Assembly: GCF_051020955.1 (NCBI RefSeq)
Contig: NC_135014.1
Span: 23,846,721-23,910,720 of the forward strand
DNA: 64,000 nt
From: Megalopta genalis
Taxonomy: Eukaryota; Arthropoda; Insecta; Hymenoptera; Halictidae
Reading direction: 5' to 3'
The notes beneath the pieces are model-generated. The model was not told where the DNA came from, made no database searches, and saw nothing but the letters and a program-made list of their open reading frames with translations. The translations under genes and the position numbers were made by a program. Positions 24,305 to 38,400 of this stretch are shown here, in pieces. Every line of letters begins with the position of its first letter. Position 1 is the first letter of the stretch.

Positions 24305-27300
24305 CATTTTAGATGTAGTCTCATTGAAGAAATCATAGTGAATTATAGTGAAATAAGTCACAATTTAGATGTGGTCTCATTGATAGAATCATAATGAATC
24401 ATGGTGAAATAAGTCACAATTTAGATGTAGTCTCATTGATAGAGTCATAGTGAATCATAGTGAAATAAGTCATATTTCAGATGTAGTTTCATTGATATAA
24501 TTCTCATTGTAAGAAGTAAAGTTATTGTTTATTAACACCTGTATTGTACACTGACAAAATTCATCAGTCAGATGATTTAGTGTCTTTTCAACATTTTATC
24601 ATGTATAGATTACATTTTCAGACGTACAGTATGAATTTTCGAAAATGTAACTTGCACTACTATGATCCTAATCCACTTAATTGTGCAATTAGTGATCACT
24701 AGATCCTGGATTCTTATGCAATTTGCCATCTTGAGAGCTGATTTCAGGTGAATTGAAAAGCCGACAATATTAATATCAATATTAATAATATTGATAACAT
24801 TTTTAGTCCAGTTCAATAATCAGATGGTTTCCAGTAAACTGAATTTATTCTTCAGCCTGATTTTTAATAAAAAATGTATAAAAATCGCCATTCGCACAAA
24901 AATAAAAAGATAATATAAACATTATGCAAAATATACTTGCACAATATATTTGAACTCCTTGTCGACTTTTCTATGATATTTCTGAGACCATCTCTGCATC
25001 ATTTCAACGAAAACAATTTACCAAAAACTAATCAATCCGATGATGCTTCCAAAAACACCTCCAAACTAATTCTGCCATAATTAGACATCAAGTAAAAATC
25101 CTGCAAAATTCCATGCTTCTATTTCCCCGTGAAAATGCTGAAGATTTCGCCCACTTCTTTCGGAGACCATAGTCTTTTCACTTCACCTAATCCATCCAAT
25201 TCGCTTCAACTAATCCAATCGATTTGCTGGCTCCGAGTGCCCGGACGACGCGCTTAAACGTCGCCGAGGAATTATGACAAAGTAAATGCCAAGCCCGAAC
25301 GATTGAAAAAAGAAAAGAAAGAAGAACGTGTAAGATTCTTGCGACTATGCGTTACTAACCTGGAAGAGTGGCGATGTACGCCGACTGCTGCAGCTTGGGC
25401 GCGTTATCGTTCAGATCCGTGACGCGGACTATCAAATCCGTGACTGCCTCGTGCATTCCATCGCTGGCAATCACCTGGAGGCTGTACTCCGACCGCGTTT
25501 CAGCGTCCAGACGTCTGCGGAGAACGACCTTGCCTCCGTAACGATCGATGCTGAAAGGGCCCGGGTTGGTCACGTTCCCGAATCGATAGGTCAGCGCCGG
25601 GGAACTGTCAACGTCGTTCGCCGTGATGGTCGTCAGCAGCGTGCCCACTTGGGTACCTGCAATCAAATTGATCCTTCGGATACCGACAACTGACAACTGA
25701 CAACTGATCCCGCGAGCAATTGTCCAGTAAGAATCCAGCAACAAAATTATCGTCCTAGCAGCTAACGAATAACGCTTTGATCTACGACGGATAAAATTTA
25801 GAGTTGCGAACCATTGCGTTCGTTGAGCCAATTTCGGCCACTTCAGCGTTGCCGGGAAAATCCTAGGACCTTCTATATAATCGTGATCCTGCGATAACAA
25901 CGCGCGGATATTGCGATCAAGAAAAACCAGAGAAAGCTGCTACACAGATTAACCGAAACGATTAAAACAAGAAGCAATTATTCTCGAAACGATCATGACA
26001 GGAACGCAAATAATTAAGACAAAAGCAATTATTCTCATTTTCTGGGAAACAAATCCTGGCATCCTTGGCTAGAATAGCTCCACGGATCGCAGCGTTGCAA
26101 CGAAGATCATTGTCTTTATTGTCTACGCTTTATGTTCACTTTTGTCGAAAGCCACGCCAGTAAAGCTCCATTACGGTTACGTTAATTATGATTAACCGGC
26201 CTATTAAACTTAGCACAACTCGTGTTTTCCACAATATCCTCGGCCAGTGGCCGCAATGTTACGATAGAGGAGAAAGAATTCGCGTCGATTCCGACGTATC
26301 TGATGCTTCCGAGTGCTCGGACTCGGAATCTCGACGCGCAGCACGAAGATCGTCGGATCGGTAGCGGATCGCACGAACAGTTTAACTGGGACATCGAGCG
26401 CTTTATCGTCGCACAATGCCAGACACCGTTGTTACTGATGGATGGGGTCGTTACATGGGCCCGGTCCTTCTGCGGTTTCGTTTTCTGGCCCGACGGAGCA
26501 GCCACTTTGTCACCGGCGGACGATCGGCCGCGATACAGACCTTCCGCGAACTTAAAGACACTCGGTGGGAGTCGCGTTTAAAATGCATTGAATCCGCACT
26601 ATCGGCCCGTTCTATCGCTCTGCTGCTACGAAGAGGGCCCCGAGGAGAGAGCCGTTTGCTCTGGATGGCGACTCGTGCCCGAGAATTGCAAGAAGTTTCG
26701 GATAAATCGGGATTTTCGGTCGCTGCGAACGTCGATCATTGAGAATTTCAGTCGTCGAGAAATTCGGTCATTGGGAAATTCGGTCGTCGGGAATTGCGGT
26801 CACCGGGAATTTTCGTGGTAGGGAAATTCGGTCATCGGGAATTTCAGTCGTCGAGAAATTCGGTCATCGGGAATTTCGGTCGTTGGGAAATTCGGTCACC
26901 GGTAATCTTCGCGGTCGGGAATTTCGGTCATCGGGAAATTCGGTTTCCGGGAATTTTGGTCACCGATAATTTTCGTGATCGCGAATTTCGGTCATTGGGA
27001 ATTTAGGTCGTCGGGAAATTCGGTCATTAGGAATTTTGGTCGTCGGGAAATTCGGTCATCGGAAATTTTGGTCATCGGGAAATTCGGTCCTCGGGTAATT
27101 CGATCGTCGGAAAATTCCGTCATCGGGAATTTTGGTCTCGCGATCGAGAATTTCAGTCGTCAGGAAATTCAGTCACCGGGAAATTCGGTCGTCGGGAATT
27201 TCGGCCACCAGTAATTTTCGCGGTTCGGAATTTCGGTCGTCGGAAAATTCGGTCATCGAGAATTTCGGTCATCGGGAGATTCGGCCGTCGGGAAATTCGG

Positions 27301-30300
27301 TCATCGGGAAATTCGATCGTCGGAAAATTCGGTCATCCGGTAATTTTCGTGATCGGTAATTTCGGTTACCGGTAATCTCCGCGATCGGGAATTTCGCTGA
27401 TCGGTAATCGGAGATCTTAGGCCAGCGATCGCTAAGGTCCTCCCGAATGAAGATCGCAGTGCTCGGTCGTTTGATACGCCGCGAACAGGCGCAACACCTG
27501 CGCCAATAAAAGAATTATTTCGAAGAGCGAGAGCCACGGAGCGGCGCGTTTGGACGGCTCCGGGGACTAGCTGGCACGCGGCTACGTCCGCTCGTAAATT
27601 TCACGGGCGATCGTTAAAGTCGTGTAAATCGGTTTCGAGACCGGTCGCGTCCCTGAGCGAATACGTGGCCGGCCCACTCTTGCGCTTCTCCGGTTCCGGT
27701 AGTGTTCCTCGGGCCTCGGAAGCAAAGGCGACCTGTACAACGATCTCTCTATTACTGCAAGGCTTCCTCCTCGGTGTCCTTCCGAGAGCTGCAGACCTTG
27801 CACCTCGAATCTCTATCGCTGCACGAATTCTTAACACGGTGCTGCAAATCTCTTCACGAATGCGTCAATACTTTCACGATGTATTTCAGTGTTTTCTAAT
27901 CTTTTTGGGACCATTTTTTGCACGATGTTTGGACAAGTTTGAACCGTTTCCACGGTGAACCGGAGTCCCCCGCGTCCAGACCACGTCGCAGTAAATTGCA
28001 GATCTCGCACGTGCGAGTCGCTGGCGTCGGATACTGGCAGCTCGCGGTCGTTTGACCGTGTATGACCGCGTTTGAGGCGCCGATCGCAGCCTTCCTCGCG
28101 GCAACAGTCTGCGTTCCCCCGCGAAATAATCAATTCTCGCAGTTCCCTCGGTCTCCGCGAGTTCCGCCGAGTTAATTCTGATTACCGGGGGTCCTACGCG
28201 TTCGCGTAACCGGGCGAGCCGGCGCACGGTGCCGCGATATATCGTCGGCGCGGTGCTCCATGTACGGAAAATCCTCTCGTCGGTGGTCTACCATTGTTTC
28301 GATTTCTCGTGTCAGTGCCACTTTCGGAACCGATCGGATCGATGCTGTCGATTAAATCCTCCTCACGAGCCCCGCGCGGCCGCGTGCGTGCACGCGTGCG
28401 TGTGGACGTGCGACGCGGTTATGCGCACACGCCGCCGCGCCGCGCGGCGAGCAGCCCCTTCAGGAACAAAGGCGTGTGGGGCTATCAAACATCGGCAAAA
28501 CCGCGCCTTCTCGTTTTAGGTCGAACGATAATTATATACGCCGCGTCCGTCCGGATAATTAAAAACAATTACTGTGCGCTTCGCTAAAATACGACCGGTC
28601 GCGGATCCTCCGGATCGTTTTTTTACTGGCGCGCCGCGCGGCTCCGCCGAGTAATGAAGTATTCGATCGAACCGGGGGAAGATCGACGATACTATTTGCC
28701 ATTCAATCTCTCGGGGACGGTCCGTGGGACATACTCGATCATTCCGGGATACGCTTGGACGCTGACGCGGCCGTTGCGCCGACGATTTCGTGCGCATCGT
28801 GCGGCCAAAGCGGCCGAGCGAAGCGTTGAACAGCGGAATGAGGACAGTTTCTCTGCTAATCGATGCAGTTACTTTTTAGTACAAACGATCCGTGTACTAT
28901 TGATCAAATTCGCGTTCGATTCGTTGCCGATACAAGCAGTGTTATCGACACTTCATTTGTCGAAATTGCGCCTTCACAGCGACTTAATGCGAGCATGTGG
29001 TCACCGTTCGCTCGTCGTCGTCACCGCGATTCGTGCGATATATCGATCAGCGACCACCGTTCTAACAATCGTGGGTCCTCCTAAAATCTGTTTCAAGCCT
29101 GTTCGCTCGATCGCGTCCCGCGGACGATTGTCAAAACGCGATACGGTGGCAAGCAGCGTGGCTGGCGGCGCGGCAAGCAGGTGCCTGAAAAGGCAGCCGC
29201 CGCGCTTCTGGAGCCACGGGGTATTAAATAAATTCTATCGAGCCGCGAATCGCGAATAGAAGTGGTAGCAGTCTCGTTTGCGCCGGGCTGAAGTTTTATG
29301 GTGATACAAATTAGATAGCGATCTCGAGTTACTCGGTTGGCGCGCGAGTACGCGGCCTTTCGTGTTGGACGTTCTTAGAACTTCGCAGCAAGAAGCTGAG
29401 AAGCCGGGGAGAGAGCGCGCGGTGAAAGAGGACGACGAACGGGGAGAGAAAGGGTGGGAAAGGGAGACGGAGAGAGCGAGAGAGGGAAAAGATGGGGGGA
29501 GGTGAGAGAGGAAAGAGACGCAGAAAAGTAGAAAGGCACAGAGAAAGAGAGAGCGAGAGAGAGAGAGAAGTGGAGATAAAGGAAGAGAGAAGAAGAGGGA
29601 AGCGAAGGGGACCACGAAAAGGAGAACGGACGAATCGAACGAAAAACGCGGCAAGACGAGAAGGACAATGAGACTCTGTCGCCGCGATGTAAATTAAATG
29701 AAGCCGCGGTTCGGCTCGCGGCGATCGGAGACAGTCGGCGCAAAACGCGTAAAAAGGCCGGGTCGACAGTGCTTCGTATCGCGGGGAATCCCGACCAATT
29801 ACCTGTCCTTGCACCTTCCTATTCTCTTTTATCTTCCGCTACGAGCACGATAATCCCCGCTTCGGCCGAAGTAATTAACACCGGCCATTTCTCTCGACGA
29901 TTTATAAAACTTGATTCAGCAGAGGAGAAAAAAAAAGAAGGAAAAAGAAAAGGTCCGCTACTCCTCTTTCGCAGGAAATCGAATTTCAATATTTTTGTCG
30001 TGCGTATCGGCCAAATAAAGCCTTCTCGGACATGTCCGATCACGATTATCCCTATCTACCGATCGCGAAAGTATAATTTATAGCGCGATTATTGGACCAT
30101 GAAACATTTTATAAAGATTATGAGATTATGAAGCATTTTTTTAACGAGAACACGGCATTGAATATGGGTCGGCATCATCGCCGATCGTTATTGTCCATTT
30201 CCACTGGTTGCGTAGATTACGCGGGTCCCAGTTTGAATTACCGGCGACCGATCCGAGAAAATGAGGCCTCGACATTCTTGACAATTTTTGGCTTTCGATA

Positions 30301-32414
30301 GAGATTTTAATGCCGCGCGTCCCGACTATGATTGTATGTTTCTATTAGCGGTATACGTTAAGCGTTCTAAGTTAGAATTAGCAAAAACTGCTGGAAGGAA
30401 ATGAACTTACAGCGCATGCCTGTGAATTCTTTATATCAAAAAGAGATGTTACGCCGCGCGGCCGGCCATGATTGTCCGTTTTTACTGCTGATAGAGAATA
30501 CCATTTACAGTAAACTAACTGCCCGCCGTTCCAAGAAAATGGCCTCTAGACATTATTGCCAATTATTCGCATCGAATAGAAATTCGCGAGTGACACGTAC
30601 ATCCTAATTATTAACAATCGTATCTCGCGAACGTCGCCGTTTATTAAAACAACTGGAAAAATTATTGATCCGCGATCCTGCGCAACGGACCACGTCGACA
30701 ATGTCGTCCGACCTGTGGCTGTCCATTTCCACTTCTACCAAGCCCATGTATGTATCGGAAATTCTCCCAAATCGTCTTTCAGCTTAGATTAAAAAATGGA
30801 CAATTTAAGAAGAGCAGATACGATTCTTCGATCCTCGCGGATCGTTTTTATAGACGTCGATTATTAACGATTATAGAATATATCAAACGGGTATAAATAG
30901 CTAATAACTATAAAATATATAATACGAGAATAAATGTACAAAAATCTATAAAAAGGAGCCGCGAGGCTCGAAAAATCGCGATTTGGTGGATCTGTCGGTT
31001 TCAATTCCGATCACCGAACATGGAAATCGGAATTTAACATGATCTGGGAGAAATTGCTGTATCTCGAATCCGAAAGGTCCTACAAAAAATTCTTGCCGAA
31101 CATTTCCGACGCGGTTTTTCCCATAGAAGCGCTCGCTGTCGAAGCGTCTCGCGATCGATTTAACCCATTGACTGCCACGCAAATTTAGCGCGTCTTGATC
31201 TGGGTGCCACGGTTGTATTTTAAAGAAAACACGAAGTTTTACAAAATATAATAATATTTACAGTATTTTTTTAATTGATAATCAATATGTTCTCTATACT
31301 ATATACATCTTTCATTCATCCTTTCTAATAGTTCCTAACTCAAATAGCCATTTATAGCCAATCTAAACTTGCAGCACCCACTACGAGATATCTCGTAGCT
31401 GGCAGTTTTGGTACAGACGCTCACTACGAGATATCTCGTAGTTGGCAGTCAATGGATTAACCCGATCGCTTTCTCTAATCCTCGGCGCAGTCGCGTGGAT
31501 CTATGGATTGCATCGCGTAAAGTATGAATTCACGCGGGGACGAAGTTCGGAGGGAGGAGACGGTAGCAGCTGTAGGCCGGCGCTCGCGCGTCAAACTGCC
31601 GGCCACCTTCGCTAGGTGCCGTTCCATTGAATCGTATCTGTCAATGGGGAACAATATGAGAAGCCGAGAAGGACAAAGCCACCGGCCGTTACACGGGAGT
31701 GCGAGAGACGACGACGGCCGCCGCGCGGTCGTTCGCAGCCTCGCCTAAGTTATGCAGATTGTTCGGAACAGTTGGACTTTAATGCCGACATAAATCCTTT
31801 GCCACTTAACTTTATACTTCGAGAGTAGTATGCACTCCTACCTCCGGCGGCCGCGTCCTTCTCCCTACTCCTGCCGGCCCTCCCGGCCTGACTTTCGCCC
31901 TTTTCTCGCGGCTCCCCTTTCGACCTTCCTTTTCGGCCCGCTCTTCCCTCGGCCGCTCCTTCGCTCGCTCCTAACGGATCATCGTGCTTCACTTTGCCAC
32001 GCAGAAACGTCTCTTTCGCCGGCTCGCGTGGGCGACCTTCCGACAAATTTATCTACCCGCGCCAGCGTCTAGATTTTCGAGGCGAAACTCGACACCCGAG
32101 CGATCCTGCTACTCGATCTAGCGATCTCTTCGCTCGCCTAGCAAACGCGATCTTTCGGAATTTTTTCGCGGAAACGTGCCGAGCCTGATGCTGGCCAGAT
32201 CTTTCGAGCTCGAGGAATGCGTTCAAACTTTTTGTGATAAGTTCGAAGATCATCGAAATGTTGCAGATGAATCTGGGTAAACATATTTCAGCTGAGAAAT
32301 ATAGATGTTCGCTGTTTCTCTCTCAGCTCTGTTGTGCTTCTTCCGTTCGAGATGGCAATTTGTTAGCGTATCGAACGAAATACAATTAATTTTGCAAATA
32401 TAGAATTACTATTT

Positions 32415-32469
<55 letters not shown>

Positions 32470-35400
32470 ATATGAATTCGAAATATTCAATTGAAATAAA
32501 TATCTCGGGGAATGTTCGGGCGGATATGCGCGCGAAGGCCTTCGAGCATAAGACAACGTAAGAGCCGATCGATTTTTCTGACCGGTCGGGCTAGAAATAC
32601 GTCCGTAACCTCTGCCTTCCAATCAGACGCAGTCAATTGGATTAAAGAACGAGGTCATTCGGTGATCGAACGGCTGATTGGAATTGACACGGACCGATGA
32701 AATACAAGGAGGCGTACAACGCAATCGCATCGGCTCGTAACCTGTTCGTGCAACCATTCCGAATAGTACTCGGCTCATAATCGCCGGTTAGCCTTCATTT
32801 CCGCCGTGCCTTCGGATGAATAAACGCTATAATTGGACTATACGACCGTTGCAATTATCTCCGCCGTTTAATTTCTAAGGCACGTAGGTCGTGCCGCTTA
32901 AGTATCGCTTTCGCTCTTGCATCCCGCTGAAAATATATCTGCGGATCGTTGCCTATCGGAGTCTATCGATCCCATTCGAGCGAGCGAGCGATCGCGCGGC
33001 GAAAAATCCTCGCGGCCAGAAAATCGCAACGGAAACGGGCTGCCGCTGGCGATATTTTAAACCGTCCTGGCTCGCGTTACATCGATATTAATCGTATGCA
33101 AGTGTTAAATCCGCCATCTGGTTAAGTGCATTTTTATCGTCAATTACGAATGCCTTTATATTAGTATATTGGAGATATATCGATTTCATTGTCTAATTAA
33201 ATTCAAACTAATAGATGCTACTTTGAACGAGGTCCGGGGCTTTGTTAGATTTTCAGAGAACTGATGAATCGGAATTGATCGCAACTGTTCGATTTCTTGT
33301 AGATTCTACCGATGAATTCGTTAAGCGATTTATTAATGAACGAAATTGCTGTTCGATTTCTTGTCAAATCTACCAATGAATTTTATTTAGCAATTTATTA
33401 ATGAAAATTGCTGTTCGATTTCTTGTCAATTCTACCAATGAATTCAATTTATTAATGAACGAAATTACTGTTCGATTTCTTGTCAATTCTACCAATGAAT
33501 TTATTCAGCAATTTATTAATAAAGGAAATTGCTGATCGATTTCTGGTCAATTCTACCAATGAATTCAATTCATTAATGAACGAAATTACTGTTCGATTTC
33601 TTGTCAATTCTACCAATGAATTTATTCAGCAATTTATTAATAAACGAAATTGCTGATCGATTTCTGGTCAATTCTACCAATGAATTTATTCAACAATTTA
33701 TTAATAAAGGAAATTGCTGATCGATTTCTGGTCAATTCTACCAATGAATTTATTCAACAATTTATTAATAAACGAAATTGCTGATCGATTTCTTGTCAAT
33801 TCTACCAATGAATTAATTCAGCTATATATTAATGCACGAAATTACTATTCGATTTCCTGTAAATTCCGCCAACGAATTCGTTAATCACTTTATTAACGAA
33901 CGAAATTGCTCCAAGATCTCTTGCAAACTCTATCAACGAATTATAACGTGTCTAATAACTGACTCTAAAATCGCGAATTATGATTGCTACTTACCTTCAG
34001 AGACAGAAATGATGCTATGCTCCGGGAAAGTCGGCTGATTGTCGTTGATATCGATCACTCGAACGCTGAGTGCGGCGGTGCCGGTTAGCTGGGGATTTCC
34101 TTGATCCGTGGCGATGATCGTCAGACGATACTTCTCGCGGATCTCTCGATCGAGGACGATGTTCGTGCGCACTACACCGCTGTACGGCGGACTGATAGTG
34201 AACGCATTATCAGGATTGCCGTCTACGATATGGTACAGGATCCTGCTGTTCATTCCTTGATCGGCGTCGCTGGCCGAGAGCTGTTGCCACAAAAAGCGGT
34301 CGTTTTAACGACGTCGACACTTTCGTAAAGTGTCGACAAAAGTTTCATAAAATTAAAGCGCACTAGAACCCCGATTATCCGGCACTTCGATGCCAGAATC
34401 GTCCGCATTTTAAGTGCCATTTGCTTGTAATCTGTTCGATCTAAGGAGGATCATGTACAAAACGATTTATCGCAGAAATCAGCGAAGATGGCATCTCTGG
34501 CACTTCAACTAAGTGTCTGTTCTATTATCTGAACATTTACGGCGCCCTGCTTAGACCGGATGATCGAGGCTCCGCCGTGTTTTATTCGATGAAATTAAGC
34601 ACGGCAAAGTTATGCGCCTTTTATGACTTTCTCAACACCCTTACCTTCTGCGAATCTTAATAGAATCAAGAAATTATAATGCATCAGCGTAACAGTGATA
34701 TTTCAGAAATGCTCTGACATGTTCGTAAGCATTGTCTTACCTTGACAACGAAGTCCCCCTTGACGTTCCCCTCGAGAACAGTGGCGGAATACTGAGTCTG
34801 CGTGAAGACAGGCGGATTGTCGTTGACGTCCGACACCCTGACGACCAGCTGAACGTAAGCCTCGAGCGGATCCGAGCCGATGGTCCTGGCTACGACGGTC
34901 AGCACGTGTTTCGAGCTCTCCCTAGGCTCCTCCTTGGACAGCTGTCCTTCCAAGGACCTGCCCCAAGCGTTGGTCCTTCCCTCGTCGATCTGTCCGTCGG
35001 CGGGTCTGACCCTCATATCGGTCCACAATTCGGCGTCCAATCTCGCGGGGTCGTTCACGCGAACCAGCCCGGTGTCCTCGTCGATGGCGAAGGTCCCGAA
35101 GTCGTTGCCGGACCCCAGCGAATAGGACACGTGCTGTCGCCTGCCGTCGGACCTGACTGCGGTGACCTGCACCACTTCCGTGCCAGCCGCGGAGTTCTCC
35201 AGGATCACCACCTCGTAGGACTCGTTCTGGAACTTGAGGGCGGGCAGCAGGTCGGCTAAGTTCCCGACCTGCAGCTCTATCAGGCCCCGAGCGCTTCTGG
35301 GAGGGTTCCCTCTGTCCCTCGCCAGCACCTCGAGGTGATACGTCTTCCCGTTGTCCTGGGACAAGGACAGAGCCGCCGTGACCGCGCCGGTGGTAGGGTG

Positions 35401-38400
35401 GATCCTGAACTTCGGCTTCTCCTGCTCGTGGAAGAACGAGTACACGATCTCCCCGTTCAATCCCTCGTCCGCGTCGGTGGCCACCACTCTCAGGATGTTC
35501 TTCTCCGGCTGGGTTCCGATCGACACTCGGGCGCGGAACGGGTACTCCGCGAAAACCGGGGCGTTGTCGTTCACGTCGCTTACGCGAATCTCCACCGGGA
35601 TCGAGGTGCTCTTCGCGTCGTACTTCCCGCTGTCCGTCGCTATCACCACGAAGCTGTAGGTGCTTTGACGCTCGCGGTCCAGGGGCCTGCGAGCAGATAA
35701 CAGTTGTCACTCATTTTGGCGTTGCTTTTAGGTTTCATTTTATCGTGATTTTAATTACTATTTATTATATTTTTTTTATTATTGTAATTGGTATAATAAT
35801 CGCGACATTAGTTTATAATGTGCGTCGCACAATGTACAGTAAATTTTTCCTAATTTTTTCTCAGCTTGGGAGCAGAAATGGAGAATTTGGGCCTCGTGGT
35901 TCCAACAATCGTATCTCCCCTTCCATAATTGTCCATTTTTGTGTATAATTTGAGGGACAATTAGGGAGAATTTGCTGTATTAATTTATAACGTATTTCAT
36001 AACGATTATACTATTATACGATTATGCTATATTATATACATTTATAATGCATATTGTTTTATAACAATGTATGCTGTCATATCGATTTGTAACATGTATT
36101 GTTTTATAACTAAACTGCGGATACTTGTCCGGCTTTTTGCTCATTATCAGACGACAGTGTTTGACATCAGTATTTTAATATTTTCACGGTTTCTTATTCT
36201 GTCTATTCATTTTGACCGTGAATGCATAAAATCCGCTGTTTATTTATAACAATCACGAGACTGGATTCGGTCAAACTTTCGCACGACTTCCGTCGCAATC
36301 TATAAAGAAGGTTATTGAAACAGGTTATCGGTACGAGGCCTCGCATAAAAATGATTAAAGAGACGTCGAACAAAAATGATTGCAACGAAACTACTATAAT
36401 AAAACTATTTAAAAATGCTCGGAACACAGCGAAACAATTTCGTCTTCGAAACAATTTATTCTCGGGATCGAATAAAATTCCAATGAATAAAATCCAAAAC
36501 GAATGTAAAGACGATCGCGACTTAATTCGAGCGCGCTAAACAGGCCAAACTCTGCACACTCGAGATAATTCGAGCGGCATTGTATTTTATGCTGCTATAA
36601 TTTTCCACACTCGAATATAATCGAGAATTGAAAATAACAATGTGAAAGCAAAGAAAAAAAATCGTTTTTATGATATTTATCATTTACATGGGATTGTAAG
36701 CTATAACACTTATTTATTCAAGAATGAAAAATATAGCCTTTTTCCATGGAACGAAAGCGCAGTATATCAAAATTCTCCACCAAAAAATTGATTTTTTTTG
36801 GCCGGTTCTTTTTCCAAAAAACTGTGCGTTAAGGGGTTAATAATTGTTCTTCGTCTGTTAAAATTCTCTCTGACTGTGCCGAAGTGATCGCAACAAGAGC
36901 ACAGAATTTCTCGGCGCAATATCGGCGATCTTGCGTTCGAATAAAATCCCCCCAACGGTGTAAACGATTTAGTTGACAATTCACGACTCGGCACGCGGAA
37001 TCTAAGAATTGTTCTCCGAACCGGTGGCTTTCAAGGGGTTCCGACATCTGTCATGCTCGACTCGAGGAGCGATTGTTGAATCCGCTCCCGGATTCGAGGG
37101 TAAGGTGGCGGCGTCGGCGGCCAGCTTGTTTGTGTGACGGAAGCTATAATCGCGCACGGCGATCTTGTGTAATCCACGTCCGCCATTACCATAACTCTGC
37201 GGATCCACGGTGGCGGCTTGCCGACCGCCGCGCGGCGGTCGTTCCGTGCCTTAAATCGCACGAAAGCCTGGCCGGATTTTCGCCTGCCGCCGACCGAGCG
37301 AATTTAACGTCCGCGTCCTCGTGAGCTATGCTCCAACGGCGATCGCTGTATCGAGAGCCGCGGCGATTCCATCGTTTCTAAACGCCGACTGTTTCGGATT
37401 TCGCGGCCGATTCGATGCGATCCGAGCTTAGAATGTACCCGCGCGTCGCGCGACCGAATTTATTTCCAATTGGAAGCACCGCCTTCAGAAATGCGAGCGA
37501 AATTTCGCAACGTTATTATAGTCCATGGAAATTTAATTAATTTAACCCTTTGCCATAGTTTGACGTGTACGACACGTGATGGAGATATCTAGTAAAATAA
37601 CATGTTAAATATGAATGCTATTCCGTTCTTTTTAGTCTGAATAAAATACCCTCGTTATCAATATTTAAACATTTCAGTAAATATAGACATGAACACAAAT
37701 TATCTTTTCTCTTCTTAGAAATTATTACAATCGAACAATTTTCACTCATTAAAAGTATAAAGAAAATGATACGGCAAGGGGTTAAAAAATTGCTGCTGTC
37801 TTATTTCTCCTTTATATTTTACCACTGCATAAAGTCATTCTAAAGCTCTGTATTTGACTTCCCGTTGATATTAAATAAATAAATAAATAAACAGCGAGTG
37901 AAAAGAGACCGCAGTTTTTCGCAATCGAACGTAATTAAAATATCGAGAAAAAAGGAACGAGTATATGCAATAAATATGATAACAAGTATGACAAAATTAA
38001 GCGAGTCAGATGCAATGAAAATGTGAGAACGTCGCGCTTATCTTTTCAATGCACGTTGTATCGAATTTTCGGCAACGTTTGAAGCAGTCGCGGCCGTCGA
38101 ATCCAGCAAATATTAACCCTTTTGCTCCGATGGGCGTATATATACGCCCTCGAAGAATTACCATTCATGTACGAAGAGCGTGTATATACGCTCTGGAAAA
38201 GTGGGCGCGCGGGTACGAAGAGCGTATATATACGTTCATACCATATATATATACTTTTATTTCATACTTTACGTGAGATACTTTTGTTAATCGAGTATCT
38301 GGCAACGCTGCATGCCTTAAACAATTGACTATCATGAAATATAACACTATTGACAAGACGATATTGTGTTTTATTCTAACGATACACAGTTTCAGTCTTC

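Larger units (their letters stand above)
20416..25359. other. ds intron of 4.9 kb
   Basis: No exon recognised. It contains a GCCGA/GTCGA pentamer cluster (about 21240-21290), a TC microsatellite (21697-21757), an 11-bp minisatellite (about 22320-22790), pyrimidine-rich sequence (23360-23740) and a 56-bp minisatellite (24140-24490) with an internal GA tract. Confidence 0.6.
25657..33994. other. ds intron of 8.3 kb
   Basis: No exon recognised. It contains a 16-bp minisatellite (26737-27415), a GC- and CpG-rich stretch (27420-29300), a purine tract (29440-29600), degenerate duplications of about 140 bp (30160-30730), a family-1 element (30753-31061), a TTAA-type element (31160-31460), a TA tract (32417-32465) and a 64-bp minisatellite (33290-33935). 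Confidence 0.6.

Noticed and set aside
29235..29814. Overlapping Ser/Leu/Pro-rich - frames of 120-160 codons
   Set aside because: They arise from the GA-rich tract and vanish outside it.
33290..33935. Regularly spaced 64-bp repeats resembling a CRISPR array
   Set aside because: Units are directly tandem without unique spacers, in an animal intron; this is a minisatellite.
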